This document shows, in pieces, positions 40,034-50,247 of a DNA stretch of 64,000 nt. The position numbers and the translations under genes are program-made. The number at the start of each line of letters is the position of its first letter. The first letter of the stretch is position 1. The stretch covers positions 1-64,000 of the forward strand of contig CACDUS010000002.1 of the NCBI GenBank assembly GCA_902555945.1, in the 5' to 3' direction. The notes beneath the pieces were generated by a model, which searched no databases, had not been told where the DNA came from, and was given only the letters and a program-made list of their open reading frames with translations. This DNA comes from an uncultured Pelagibacteraceae bacterium (GTDB lineage: Bacteria; Pseudomonadota; Alphaproteobacteria; Pelagibacterales; Pelagibacteraceae).

Positions 40034-42225
40034 TATGCATCCATAAAATCTTTTAACCAATTTGTATTATAAGATCTTAATTCGTCAATTGTAAGTTTTG
40101 TCTTTTCATTAATAATTATTTCTTTATCGATTATTACCCCTAATTCTTCATGAAATACTGAGTTTTTATCTAAAATTTTACTGACATTTTTTAAGTCTTG
40201 AGGGTTAACTTCAATTAAGTATCTACCTTGGTCTTCAGCAAAAAGATATTCTATATCATTAATTAAATTTTTTGGTTTTTTTAATTTTATTCCTTTATCA
40301 CCTTTTATACACATTTTACTTATTGCAGTAATTAGACCACCTAGAGAAATATCATGTGCACTTTTAATATAATCTTTTTCAATTAAATTTAGCAGCGACT
40401 CACCATTATTTTTTTCATTAAATAAATTTATTTCAGGCGGTGGACCATTTTTTTCATCTAAAATTGTTCTTGCAAACAAACTCTGATCGATATGTCCTTC
40501 AGTTTTACCAATTATTAAAACTAAATTATTAATTTCTTTTAAATCCATAGTGATCATCTTTTTATAATTTTTAATTAAACCCACGCCACCAATTGAAGGA
40601 GTGGGTTTAATTCCTATTTCTTTTGTTTGATTGTAAAAAGATACATTTCCAGAAACTACTGGAAAATTTAGATATTTGCTTGCTTCACCAATTCCTTGAA
40701 CACATTCCACAAATTCACCCATATTTTCTTCATTCTCAGGACTCCCAAAATTTAAACAATTTGTGATTGCTATAGGAGTTGCGCCAACTGAAATTAAATT
40801 TCTCCAACTTTCAGCTACAACTTGTTTACCTCCAGTGAGTGGATGAGCCCAACAATATACCGCTGAAGAATCTACTGTTGCCGCTACTGCTTTATCTGTA
40901 CCATGCACTCTAACGACACCAGAGTCACCACCTGGCTTTTGAATAGTGTCTCCCATAACAGTGTGATCGTATTGTTGCCAAATCCATTCTTTACTGCAGA
41001 TGTTGTGGTTTGATAAAATCTTTTTTAAAATATCTTTAATTTTTAATTTATTTAAAACATCTTTTTTTATTTTATTTTTTTTTGGCAATTTTGATTTTTT
41101 CCATTTTCGATCATACATTGGTGAATTTTCGACTAAAGTATTCACTGGTATGTTAGCTACTTGCTCATTATTAAAAAATAATTCTATATTTTTTGAGTCT
41201 GTAGTTTTGCCAATTACTGCAAAATCTAAATTCCATTTATCAAAAATTTTTTTTGCATAATCTTCTTTTCCATTTTCTAAAACAATCAACATTCTTTCTT
41301 GACTTTCTGAAAGCATGATTTCGTATGGAGTCATTTTTGTCTCTCTGCATGGAACTTTATTTAGGTTAATTTCAATTCCTAAATTTCCTTTTGATGCCAT
41401 TTCTATACTAGAAGAAGTAAGTCCTGCAGCTCCCATATCTTGAATGGCTATGATCGAGTCTCCTGACATCAACTCTAAACATGCTTCAAGTAGAAGTTTT
41501 TCCGTAAAAGGATCACCCACTTGGACTGTTGGTTTTTTCTCTTCAATTTTTTCATCAAAGCTAGCTGAGGCCATGCTCGCACCATGAATTCCATCTCTAC
41601 CTGTTTTAGATCCCACATAAATTACAGGTTTATTTAATCCTGCAGCTTTAGAGTAAAAAATTTTATTCTTTTTAACCAAACCTAATGTCATTGTATTAAC
41701 TAAAATATTTCCATTATACGAGCTATCAAAAGATGTTTGTCCTGCAATAGTTGGTACCCCCATACAATTTCCATAGCCACCAATACCGTGAACAACTCCT
41801 CTTAATAAATTTTTTGTTTTTTTATGTTGTGGGGACCCAAAATGTATCGAATTTAAATTAGCAATTGGTCTTGCTCCCATTGTAAATACATCTCTCATAA
41901 TTCCACCAACACCAGTAGCTGCACCTTGATATGGTTCGATAAATGATGGATGATTGTGACTTTCTATTTTAAAAACTATCGCATCGCCATCATCAATATC
42001 TATTACCCCAGCATTTTCTCCAGGTCCCTGAATAACTTTTTTTCCTTTTATCGGTAATTTTTTTAAATGTAATCTTGAGGATTTATAAGAACAATGTTCA
42101 TTCCACATAGCTGAAAAAATTCCAAGCTCAGTAATATTTGGAGTTCTTTTTAGGAGGTCGCAAATTTTTTTGTATTCATCAGCTTTAAGCCCATGATCTA
42201 TTGCTACTTTTTCATTTACTAGCAT
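40033..42225 (-). CDS. purL: Phosphoribosylformylglycinamidine synthase subunit II
   Basis: SAMWNEHCSYKSSR; GPGENAGVIDI; YQGAATGVGGIMRDVFTMGARPIA. Confidence 0.97.
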   Translation of the reverse strand: MLVNEKVAIDHGLKADEYKKICDLLKRTPNITELGIFSAMWNEHCSYKSSRLHLKKLPIKGKKVIQGPGENAGVIDIDDGDAIVFKIESHNHPSFIEPYQGAATGVGGIMRDVFTMGARPIANLNSIHFGSPQHKKTKNLLRGVVHGIGGYGNCMGVPTIAGQTSFDSSYNGNILVNTMTLGLVKKNKIFYSKAAGLNKPVIYVGSKTGRDGIHGASMASASFDEKIEEKKPTVQVGDPFTEKLLLEACLELMSGDSIIAIQDMGAAGLTSSSIEMASKGNLGIEINLNKVPCRETKMTPYEIMLSESQERMLIVLENGKEDYAKKIFDKWNLDFAVIGKTTDSKNIELFFNNEQVANIPVNTLVENSPMYDRKWKKSKLPKKNKIKKDVLNKLKIKDILKKILSNHNICSKEWIWQQYDHTVMGDTIQKPGGDSGVVRVHGTDKAVAATVDSSAVYCWAHPLTGGKQVVAESWRNLISVGATPIAITNCLNFGSPENEENMGEFVECVQGIGEASKYLNFPVVSGNVSFYNQTKEIGIKPTPSIGGVGLIKNYKKMITMDLKEINNLVLIIGKTEGHIDQSLFARTILDEKNGPPPEINLFNEKNNGESLLNLIEKDYIKSAHDISLGGLITAISKMCIKGDKGIKLKKPKNLINDIEYLFAEDQGRYLIEVNPQDLKNVSKILDKNSVFHEELGVIIDKEIIINEKTKLTIDELRSYNTNWLKDFMDA

Positions 42226-42911
42226 TATTTGATATTATTAATTAAGTTTTTAAAAAATAAAGAACCATCTTCCCCAGATAAACTTTGATCAATCATTCTT
42301 TCTGGATGTGGCATCATACCTAAAACATTCTTTTCTTTGTTAAATATACCAGCAATATTCTTAAGTGAACCATTAGGATTATATTGATCTTCAATTTGTC
42401 CTTCTTTATTACAATAATAAATTGCTATTTGATTATTATCTTCAATTTCTTTTAATTGATCTGGAGTACAGAAAAAATTTCCTTCATTATGAGCTATATG
42501 AAATTCTAAAACTTCTTTATTTAGATTTTTAAAATAAATATTTTCTTTATTATCTGATTTTACAAAAACATTTTTACAAATAAATTCTAAATATTTATTT
42601 CTTAATAATACCCCTGGCACCAAACCTGCCTCAACTAATATTTGAAAACCATTACAGATACCCATAACCAGACCACCAGATTTTGCAAAATTTATTACAG
42701 ATTGCATTATTTTTGATTTGGAAGCCATGCTTCCACAACGAAGATAATCGCCATAAGAAAAACCACCAGGCAAAACAATTAGATCACTTTTTGGTAACTC
42801 ATTGTCATTATGCCAAACCATCTCATTTTTGAATCCAAATTTTTTAAGAGCAACATCCATGTCTCTATCACAATTTGAACCAGGAAAGGTTATTACAGAT
42901 GATTTCATCAA
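42225..42911 (-). CDS. purQ: Phosphoribosylformylglycinamidine synthase subunit I
   Basis: FPGSNCDRDM; LPGGFSYGDYLRCG; GICNGFQIL. Confidence 0.96.
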   Translation of the reverse strand: MMKSSVITFPGSNCDRDMDVALKKFGFKNEMVWHNDNELPKSDLIVLPGGFSYGDYLRCGSMASKSKIMQSVINFAKSGGLVMGICNGFQILVEAGLVPGVLLRNKYLEFICKNVFVKSDNKENIYFKNLNKEVLEFHIAHNEGNFFCTPDQLKEIEDNNQIAIYYCNKEGQIEDQYNPNGSLKNIAGIFNKEKNVLGMMPHPERMIDQSLSGEDGSLFFKNLINNIK

Positions 42912-43154
42912 TTATTGTGTCTCAATAATTTTAAAATTTTCAATAACTAAATTTGCTAAAAGTTTTGAGCACATGTTTTCAACAATCTCTCTAGCTTTTT
43001 TTGGGTCATTTTCATCAACATCTATTTCAAAATACTTTCCTTGTCTAACTTCATTTATACTATTGAAACCCATCCCATCTAAAGCTTGGTGAATAACTTT
43101 ACCTTGAGGATCCAATACGTCTTTCTTTAATGTAATTATCGCTGAAATTTTCAT
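42912..43154 (-). CDS. purS: Phosphoribosylformylglycinamidine synthase subunit PurS
   Basis: 80 aa; [24 protein letters not shown]; between purQ and purC. Confidence 0.95.
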   Translation of the reverse strand: MKISAIITLKKDVLDPQGKVIHQALDGMGFNSINEVRQGKYFEIDVDENDPKKAREIVENMCSKLLANLVIENFKIIETQ

Positions 43155-43936
43155 TTACTCTTTTTTTTTACAGACGATAATTTTGTTACATTTACTGCTG
43201 ATACATTGGATTGTTCATGGAGAATACCTAATCTTTTAGCAACCTCTGTATAAGCTGGAATTAAATCCCCTAAATCTTTTCTAAATCTATCTTTATCAAG
43301 CTTTTTGTCAGTAAGGGCATCCCACAATCTACATGTATCTGGACTGATTTCATCAGCTAAAATAACTTCATTTTTTCCATTATTTTTTAATCTACCGAAT
43401 TCGAGTTTAAAATCTATCAATTTAATACCGATACCTCTAAACATTCCGATCATAAAATCATTTATTCTTAATATCATTTTTTTTATTTTGTTAATCTCTT
43501 CTTTTGTTGCCCAATCAAATGAATATATGTGTTCTTCTGCAATTAATGGATCACCTAAATCATCATTCTTTAAACAGTATTCAATTAGAGGTTCTTTTAA
43601 AACTGTACCATCTTCAATTCCTAATCTTTTAGTAATTGATCCAGTAGCTATATTTCTAACAACAAATTCGATCGGAATGATTTCCACTAATTTAATAACC
43701 TGCTCTCTCATATTAAGTCGTTTTATTAAATGATTTTCAATTCCAATTTGAGATAAATTTGAAAGAATGTGTTCAGAGATACGGTTATTTAAAACACCTT
43801 TTCCTTCAATAATGCTTTTTTTTTGATTATTAAATGCAGTTGCATCATCTTTAAAATATTGAATTACTAATCCTTTTTCAGACGTGGCGTAGATAATTTT
43901 TGCCTTACCCTCGTAAAGTTTTTTCCCTTTTTTCAT
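43151..43936 (-). CDS. purC: SAICAR synthase
   Basis: [47 protein letters not shown]. Confidence 0.96.
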   Translation of the reverse strand: MKKGKKLYEGKAKIIYATSEKGLVIQYFKDDATAFNNQKKSIIEGKGVLNNRISEHILSNLSQIGIENHLIKRLNMREQVIKLVEIIPIEFVVRNIATGSITKRLGIEDGTVLKEPLIEYCLKNDDLGDPLIAEEHIYSFDWATKEEINKIKKMILRINDFMIGMFRGIGIKLIDFKLEFGRLKNNGKNEVILADEISPDTCRLWDALTDKKLDKDRFRKDLGDLIPAYTEVAKRLGILHEQSNVSAVNVTKLSSVKKKSK

Positions 43937-45228
43937 TATTTAAAAACTCTCCTAAAAATGAAATTTACATTTTTAAAATGTTTAGAATAATCAAATATAG
44001 ATCTTAATTTTTTTGATGAAATTTTACTCATTATATATTTATCTGATTGTATGACATTAAACAAATCTAAGTTTTCAGCAAAACATTTTTTGGCGTATGT
44101 TTGAACCATTTTATATGATTTTTCTCTACTGAGGCCTGTTTTTGTTAACTCAAGCATAAGTTCTTGTGAAAAGATTAATCCTTTAGTTAATTTTAAATTT
44201 TCAATCATTTTTTTTGGATAAACAATCATATTATCCAGAATATTTGTTAGTCTAACTAAAGCAAAATCAAGAGTAATGTTAGCATCAGGACCTATGTTTC
44301 TCTCCACACTTGAATGTGAAATATCTCTTTCATGCCATAATGCAATATTTTCTAGGGCAGGGGTTACAGTGCTTCTAACCATTCTAGCTAGTCCTGTTAA
44401 ATTTTCACTTAAAATTGGATTTTTTTTGTGTGGCATTGCAGAGGAGCCTTTTTGATTTTTTGAAAAATATTCTTGTAATTCATAAACCTCAGTTCTTTGT
44501 AAATGTCTGATTTCTGTAGCAACTCTTTCAATTGATCCAGCAATAATTCCTAAAACTGAGAAATAAAAAGCATGACGATCTCTTGGAATAACTTGAGTTG
44601 AAATAGGTTCAACTTTTAAACCAAGTTTTTGAGCAACATATTTTTCAACATTTGGATTTATATTTGCAAAAGTTCCGACAGCGCCGGATATGGCGCAAGT
44701 AGATACTTCGTGAATTGCATTTATTAATCTTATTTTATTTCTTTTAAACTCTTCATAAAAAGATGCTAATTTTAAACCAAAAGTAATAGGCTCTGCATGA
44801 ATTCCATGGCTTCTGCCCATACAAGGAGTAAATTTATATTTTTTTGCTTGTTTTTTTAAAACTTTAAGAATTTGATCTAGGTCTTTTAAAAGTATTTTTC
44901 CAGATTGAATAAGCTGAATATTAAAACTTGTATCTAGTACGTCAGAAGATGTCATACCTTGATGAAGATATCTTGCTTTGATACCTGCCTTTTCCGTAAC
45001 AGATGTTAGAAAAGCAATTACATCATGTTTAACTTGACTTTCAATTTGATGAATTCTTTTAACGTTTATTCTTGCTTTTTTTCGTACAGTAGATGAAACG
45101 CCTTTTGGTATTTGACCAAATTTTTCCATCGCCTGTGCAGCAGCAATTTCTACATCTAGCCAAATTCTATATTTATTTTCTTCTGACCAAATATCAGTAA
45201 GTTCTTTTCTCGAATATCTTTTTATCAT
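43936..45228 (-). CDS. purB: Adenylosuccinate lyase
   Basis: [38 protein letters not shown]. Confidence 0.96.
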   Translation of the reverse strand: MIKRYSRKELTDIWSEENKYRIWLDVEIAAAQAMEKFGQIPKGVSSTVRKKARINVKRIHQIESQVKHDVIAFLTSVTEKAGIKARYLHQGMTSSDVLDTSFNIQLIQSGKILLKDLDQILKVLKKQAKKYKFTPCMGRSHGIHAEPITFGLKLASFYEEFKRNKIRLINAIHEVSTCAISGAVGTFANINPNVEKYVAQKLGLKVEPISTQVIPRDRHAFYFSVLGIIAGSIERVATEIRHLQRTEVYELQEYFSKNQKGSSAMPHKKNPILSENLTGLARMVRSTVTPALENIALWHERDISHSSVERNIGPDANITLDFALVRLTNILDNMIVYPKKMIENLKLTKGLIFSQELMLELTKTGLSREKSYKMVQTYAKKCFAENLDLFNVIQSDKYIMSKISSKKLRSIFDYSKHFKNVNFIFRRVFK

Positions 45229-45231
45229 TAA

Positions 45232-46005
45232 TTATAAATACGGAGGTTTTGAATAACCTTTAGCAGATTCTGTAAAGATTTCATAACCATTTTCTGTAAT
45301 TCCTACTGTGTGTTCGAATTGTGCTGAAAGAGATTTGTCTTTAGTTACAGCTGTCCAACCATCATTGAGCATTTTAACAGCGAATTTCCCGGCGTTAATC
45401 ATCGGTTCGATTGTAAAAGTCATTCCAGGTTTTAATTCCATTCCAGTATTTTTAGATCCATAATGTAAAATATTTGGAGGCTCGTGAAATGTTGTGCTAA
45501 TGCCATGACCACAAAAATCTCTGACCACTGAAAAACCTTTTTCCTCAACATAAGATTGAATTTCATAACCTATATCTCCAAGTTTAATTCCAGGTTTTAA
45601 AATTTTGATTGCCCTCATCATTGATTCATGTGTAGCGTCAATTAAATTATTTAATTTTACAGAGGTTTTACCAATACAGAACATTCTACTGGTGTCACCG
45701 TAATGTTTATCTACAATAGCTGTAACATCAACATTAATAGCATCACCCTCTACTAAAACTCTATCTTCGGTTGGTATCCCATGACAAACAACATGATTAA
45801 GAGATGTACATAACGATTTTTTAAATCCCCTGTAAAAGAGCGGAGCAGAATATCCACCATTGTCTCTAATAAATTCATATCCAAGTTTATCAATATGTGC
45901 AGTTGAAATACCTTCTTTAATGTTACCAGTAAGCATATCTAAAGTTTTTGCAGCTAAATTTCCTGCAATTCTCATTTTCTCAAACTTTTCTAAATAATCA
46001 CTCAT
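45232..46005 (-). CDS. map: Methionine aminopeptidase
   Basis: SAPLFYRGFKKSLCTSLNHVVCHGIP; GHGISTTFHEPPNI. Confidence 0.96.
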   Translation of the reverse strand: MSDYLEKFEKMRIAGNLAAKTLDMLTGNIKEGISTAHIDKLGYEFIRDNGGYSAPLFYRGFKKSLCTSLNHVVCHGIPTEDRVLVEGDAINVDVTAIVDKHYGDTSRMFCIGKTSVKLNNLIDATHESMMRAIKILKPGIKLGDIGYEIQSYVEEKGFSVVRDFCGHGISTTFHEPPNILHYGSKNTGMELKPGMTFTIEPMINAGKFAVKMLNDGWTAVTKDKSLSAQFEHTVGITENGYEIFTESAKGYSKPPYL

Positions 46006-46696
46006 CTAAAATTTTTATTTTTTTATCAATATATATTTTTTTTGTACTTATATTACATCTATAAGCCAAAAAATTAACACCTGCTTTTTTTGCAATCAAA
46101 TAATTCTTATAATATTCAGCATCTATATCTTTAGCTATTTTGAAATATTCCATCTTTTGGATCTGAACTAAAAAAATTAAGTAACTTTTATAACCTTTTT
46201 TTATGGCATCAATAAGGGTAAGTAAATGTTTTGAACCTCTAGATGTAATTGCATCTGGAAATTCAGCAGTTTTATCTTCTCTAAATAGAGTAACATTTTT
46301 AACTTCTATAAAACTTTTTTGTTTTCCTTTTTCTATCAAAAAATCAAATCTTGTTTCTTTATTAAAAAATACTTCTGGACTAATAATATCGTTGTCTTCT
46401 AACTCCTTTATTAGATTATTAATTAATCCATGATTTACAATTTTATTTGCCATGTGGGTATTAACTCCAACTAAATTTTTTCTAGTTTTGATTATTTCTA
46501 ATCCATATTTTAATTTTCTTTTTGGGTCATCGTGTTTAAGTAAAAAAACCTCGTTGCCCTCATCTAGAAGACCTTTCATAGAACCTGTATTAGGACAATG
46601 TGCTGTTACAATTTCTTTATTTAATTTAATATCAACAAAAAAACGTTTATATCTTTTGATTAATTTGCCTTTTATTAAAGACTTGGTAAATTCCAT
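45998..46696 (-). CDS. sfsA: SfsA family protein
   Basis: CPNTGSMKGLLDEGNEVFL; FIEVKNVTL; FPDAITSRGSKHL. Internal ATG at 46696 preferred. Confidence 0.92.
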   Translation of the reverse strand: MEFTKSLIKGKLIKRYKRFFVDIKLNKEIVTAHCPNTGSMKGLLDEGNEVFLLKHDDPKRKLKYGLEIIKTRKNLVGVNTHMANKIVNHGLINNLIKELEDNDIISPEVFFNKETRFDFLIEKGKQKSFIEVKNVTLFREDKTAEFPDAITSRGSKHLLTLIDAIKKGYKSYLIFLVQIQKMEYFKIAKDIDAEYYKNYLIAKKAGVNFLAYRCNISTKKIYIDKKIKILDE

Positions 46697-46716
46697 ATTC
46701 AAAATATATATACAAA

Positions 46717-47466
46717 ATGAGCAAAAAAACAAAAGTTAATGCTGCAATATTAATTATTGGAAATGAAATTCTTTCAGGAAGAACTCAAGATACTAACACA
46801 AGTACTTTAGCAAATTGGCTCAATTCAATTGGAGTTAAAGTAAATGAAGTAAGAGTAGTTCCTGATGATGAAAAAAAAATTGTAGATACACTCAATATTC
46901 TTAGAAAGGAAAACAATTATGTTTTTACAACTGGAGGTATTGGTCCCACTCATGATGATATAACAGCAGCGTCTGTTTCAAAAGCTTTTGGTTTAAAATA
47001 TGAGATACACAAAGAAGCATTTAAGATTTTAGAGGCATACTATAACCCTGGTGAATTTAATGAAGGAAGACAAAAAATGGTATGGATGCCAGAAAATGCT
47101 GAACTCATTTTAAATCCAACAAGTGGAGCACCTGGATTTAATGTTGAAAATGTATTTTGCCTACCAGGAGTTCCCTCTATCTTAAAATCAATGTTAGGTG
47201 GGTTAAAAAATAGAATAGTCGGGGGTGATCCTATTTTAAGCCATACAATAAGTTTGAGAACAGTTGAAAGCGAGATAGCAAACTCTTTAACTAAAGTTCA
47301 AAACCAAAATAAAGATGTTGAAATAGGAAGTTACCCTTTTTTTCATGCTGGTAAATTGGGTGTTTCAATTGTTTTACGTTCTGAAAATAAATCTAAAATT
47401 GAAGCTTGCAATTCACAAATTTTAGAATTCGTTAATAAAAAAAAAATTGAAGTTGTAGATAGATAA
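46717..47466 (+). CDS. CinA/MoaB-like molybdopterin-binding domain protein
   Basis: IIGNEILSGRTQDTNTSTLANWL; FTTGGIGPTHDDITAASV. Confidence 0.9.
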   Translation: MSKKTKVNAAILIIGNEILSGRTQDTNTSTLANWLNSIGVKVNEVRVVPDDEKKIVDTLNILRKENNYVFTTGGIGPTHDDITAASVSKAFGLKYEIHKEAFKILEAYYNPGEFNEGRQKMVWMPENAELILNPTSGAPGFNVENVFCLPGVPSILKSMLGGLKNRIVGGDPILSHTISLRTVESEIANSLTKVQNQNKDVEIGSYPFFHAGKLGVSIVLRSENKSKIEACNSQILEFVNKKKIEVVDR

Positions 47467-47868
47467 ATGCTTTATTTTGCATATGGAAGTAATCTTCATC
47501 ATTTTCAAATGAAAAGAAGATGTAAAGATAGCATTTTTATTAAAAAGATTAATTTAAAAAATTTTAGATTAACTTTTAGAAGCAAATATAGAGCAGCTGA
47601 CATCGAACCTAAAAAAAACTCAATTGTTCCAGGAGGATTATTTGAAATATCAAGAAGCGATGAAAAAAAACTTGATATCTATGAAGATTTCCCAATTTTA
47701 TATAAAAAATTTTATTTTAATTACTATGGAAAAAAAGTTATGACTTACACTATGGTTAAAAAATCTGTTTTTGCCTTCCCAACTGAAAGATATTTAAATA
47801 TAGTAAAAAAAGGATACAAAGATTGTAAATTAGATAAAAAATATCTTAATAGGGCTTTGTTAGGATAA
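47467..47868 (+). CDS. Gamma-glutamylcyclotransferase-like protein
   Basis: LYFAYGSNLHHFQMKRRC motif; LDIYEDFP. Confidence 0.85.
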   Translation: MLYFAYGSNLHHFQMKRRCKDSIFIKKINLKNFRLTFRSKYRAADIEPKKNSIVPGGLFEISRSDEKKLDIYEDFPILYKKFYFNYYGKKVMTYTMVKKSVFAFPTERYLNIVKKGYKDCKLDKKYLNRALLG

Positions 47869-47872
47869 AATT

Positions 47873-48565
47873 ATGAAATTAAGTATAATAATTCCTTGTT
47901 ATAATGAACAATCAACAATTAAAGAAATTATTAATAAAATAAACTCTCAATCTAATATAGATAAAGAAATAATCGTTGTTGATGATAGTTCTCAAGATAA
48001 AACTAGAGAAATTCTACAAAATGAACTTAAAAATGATGTTAATAAAATAATTTTGAATGATAAAAATTATGGAAAAGGTTACTCAATTAAAAAAGGAATA
48101 GAGGTTGCTTCAGGTGATTGTATTTTAATTCAAGATGCTGATTTAGAATACGATCCATCAGATTACAGTAAGTTACTAAACCCAATTATTAATAATGTTG
48201 CAGATGTTGTTTATGGCTCTAGATTCATAGGATCAAATGAGAAAAGAGTTTTGTATTTTTGGCATTCTGTTGGTAATAAATTTTTAACAATTCTATCAAA
48301 TATGTTTTCAAATTTAAATTTGACAGATATGGAAGTTGGTTACAAAGTATTTAGATCTAGTGTGCTAAAAGATATTCAATTGGAAGAAAATAGGTTTGGC
48401 TTTGAACCAGAAATTACTGCTAAAATTGCAAAAAAAAATATTAGAATATATGAGGTAGGAATTAGTTATTTTGGCAGAAAATATAGTGACGGAAAGAAAA
48501 TTACTTGGAAAGATGGATTTAGCGCTTTAAGGTGTATTGTTTTATATAACTTAATTAAAAAATAG
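47873..48565 (+). CDS. Family 2 glycosyltransferase (dolichyl-phosphate mannosyltransferase-like)
   Basis: SIIIPCYNEQSTIKEII; IVVDDSSQDKTREIL; LIQDADLEYDP. Confidence 0.92.
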   Translation: MKLSIIIPCYNEQSTIKEIINKINSQSNIDKEIIVVDDSSQDKTREILQNELKNDVNKIILNDKNYGKGYSIKKGIEVASGDCILIQDADLEYDPSDYSKLLNPIINNVADVVYGSRFIGSNEKRVLYFWHSVGNKFLTILSNMFSNLNLTDMEVGYKVFRSSVLKDIQLEENRFGFEPEITAKIAKKNIRIYEVGISYFGRKYSDGKKITWKDGFSALRCIVLYNLIKK

Positions 48566-50185
48566 TTGATAACAATAATTTCACATTTTTTTTTGTTTTT
48601 ATTTGTTGTTTATTACAACGGTCTTTTTTTTTCTAAACAATTCAATAATAAAATAATAAAAAATAATTTTTTTGAAATTTCATTTATTGGATTAATAATT
48701 ACTTTATTTTTAGCTCAAATTTTAAATATTCTTATTCCACTTAACAATTATACGATTTATTTTAATATAATTTTGATATGTTTGTTACTATTTAAGAATA
48801 AGAAAATTGAATTAGATATTTCAAAAAATGATTTATTTATATTTGTAATTATTTTTTTTATTTCAATTGCTAACATTTATTCTAGTAATTTTTCAGATGA
48901 TTTAAATCATTATCATTATAGTTCTATATTAAATGCTGATACTTCAAATTTAATTTGGGGTCTTGGCTCTTTGCATCCATTATATGGCACCTCATCAATT
49001 TGGCTTATTGGACAATCATATTTGAATTTTGATAGCACTAGACTTCAAGATATTCATATAACTAATGGATTAATATTTTTTATATTTTTAAGTATTTTTC
49101 TCTCAGAATTATTTAATAAGCTTCACGAAAAAAAAAAATATTTACCAATTTTATTTTCATTATTTATTTTTGTATTGATAAAATACACCAGATTAAAAGA
49201 GTTTGGAATTGATAGACCATTATTTCTTATATTTTATTTTTTAATTTATTATTATTTCAAATATATCAATGAAATAAAAAATGATCATCTAAATTGGCAT
49301 TTTTTTATCTTTTGCTTAGTTCTAATAGGTATCATTTATATTAAAGTTATTTTTTTATTCTTATTATTTATACCATTGTATATTTGTTATTTTAAAAAAT
49401 TAAATTTTAGATTTTTTGATAACAAATATTATCTGATTTTTTTCATATTAATTATCTATTTAATCAAAAATATTTTGATAAGTGGTTGTCTAGTTTATCC
49501 TTTAGTTTTAAGTTGCTTTGACTTTATTCCTTGGCACAATCCACAATTAGTTAAAGAATTTGTTTTCTCTAATGAAGTATTTAATAAGAGTTTTCCTTCA
49601 TATGAGGGATTATTGAGTAATAATGATTACATTAAAAATTTTAATTGGTTTAATACATGGATTGTAAGGCATAAAGTAGAAATTATTGAATTTTTAGCTA
49701 CAATTTTTTTAACATTTATTTTAACTTATTTATCTTTTTCTAAATCAATTACTTTGATTAAAAAAAATTTTATTAGTAAGAATATATTTATAATTTTATT
49801 CATAATTTTATTTTTTTCTGTCTCAATATTTTTTTTGAAAAATCCAAATATTAGAATGAATCATCATATTTTTGTCATTTTATTGTTGCTCTCAATTTTT
49901 TACTTAATAAATAAATTTGAGTTAAAAATTCATAAAAAAATTTTTACTTCAATTATTATAATTATACTTGTTTTTAATTTTTCAAAAAATATAAAGAGAA
50001 TACATCAGATGGGTTATGAAAATAATCCTGTTAAACTAATATCCAGTAAAATTTCTAATCAAAAAATTTATTATCTTGATAGTTTTAAATATTATGTTGG
50101 ATGGTATGGAAAAGGACCAGTTTCTAATAAAGAACTAAAAGAAAATAATTTCAAAAAAATATTTATATTTAAAATTATATATTAG
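48566..50185 (+). CDS. Polytopic membrane protein, unknown (possible polyprenol-linked glycosyltransferase); TTG start
   Basis: About 10 or more hydrophobic segments; directly after a GT2; paralogous to 50245-52005. Confidence 0.65.
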   Translation: MITIISHFFLFLFVVYYNGLFFSKQFNNKIIKNNFFEISFIGLIITLFLAQILNILIPLNNYTIYFNIILICLLLFKNKKIELDISKNDLFIFVIIFFISIANIYSSNFSDDLNHYHYSSILNADTSNLIWGLGSLHPLYGTSSIWLIGQSYLNFDSTRLQDIHITNGLIFFIFLSIFLSELFNKLHEKKKYLPILFSLFIFVLIKYTRLKEFGIDRPLFLIFYFLIYYYFKYINEIKNDHLNWHFFIFCLVLIGIIYIKVIFLFLLFIPLYICYFKKLNFRFFDNKYYLIFFILIIYLIKNILISGCLVYPLVLSCFDFIPWHNPQLVKEFVFSNEVFNKSFPSYEGLLSNNDYIKNFNWFNTWIVRHKVEIIEFLATIFLTFILTYLSFSKSITLIKKNFISKNIFIILFIILFFSVSIFFLKNPNIRMNHHIFVILLLLSIFYLINKFELKIHKKIFTSIIIIILVFNFSKNIKRIHQMGYENNPVKLISSKISNQKIYYLDSFKYYVGWYGKGPVSNKELKENNFKKIFIFKIIY

Positions 50186-50207
50186 CTTTTTAAAAAACCT
50201 TGTTAAT

Positions 50208-50247
50208 TAATAGTTTTTAAAAAAAATTAGTAGATAAAAAACTATTA
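50208..50247. terminator. AT-rich inverted repeat between convergent genes (possible bidirectional terminator)
   Basis: TAATAGTTTTT (50208-50218) ... AAAAACTATTA (50237-50247); right arm includes the stop codon of the minus-strand gene. Confidence 0.5.

Noticed and set aside
43305-43733. Plus-strand 142-aa ORF antisense to purC
   Set aside because: Overlaps purC motifs entirely; no independent signal.
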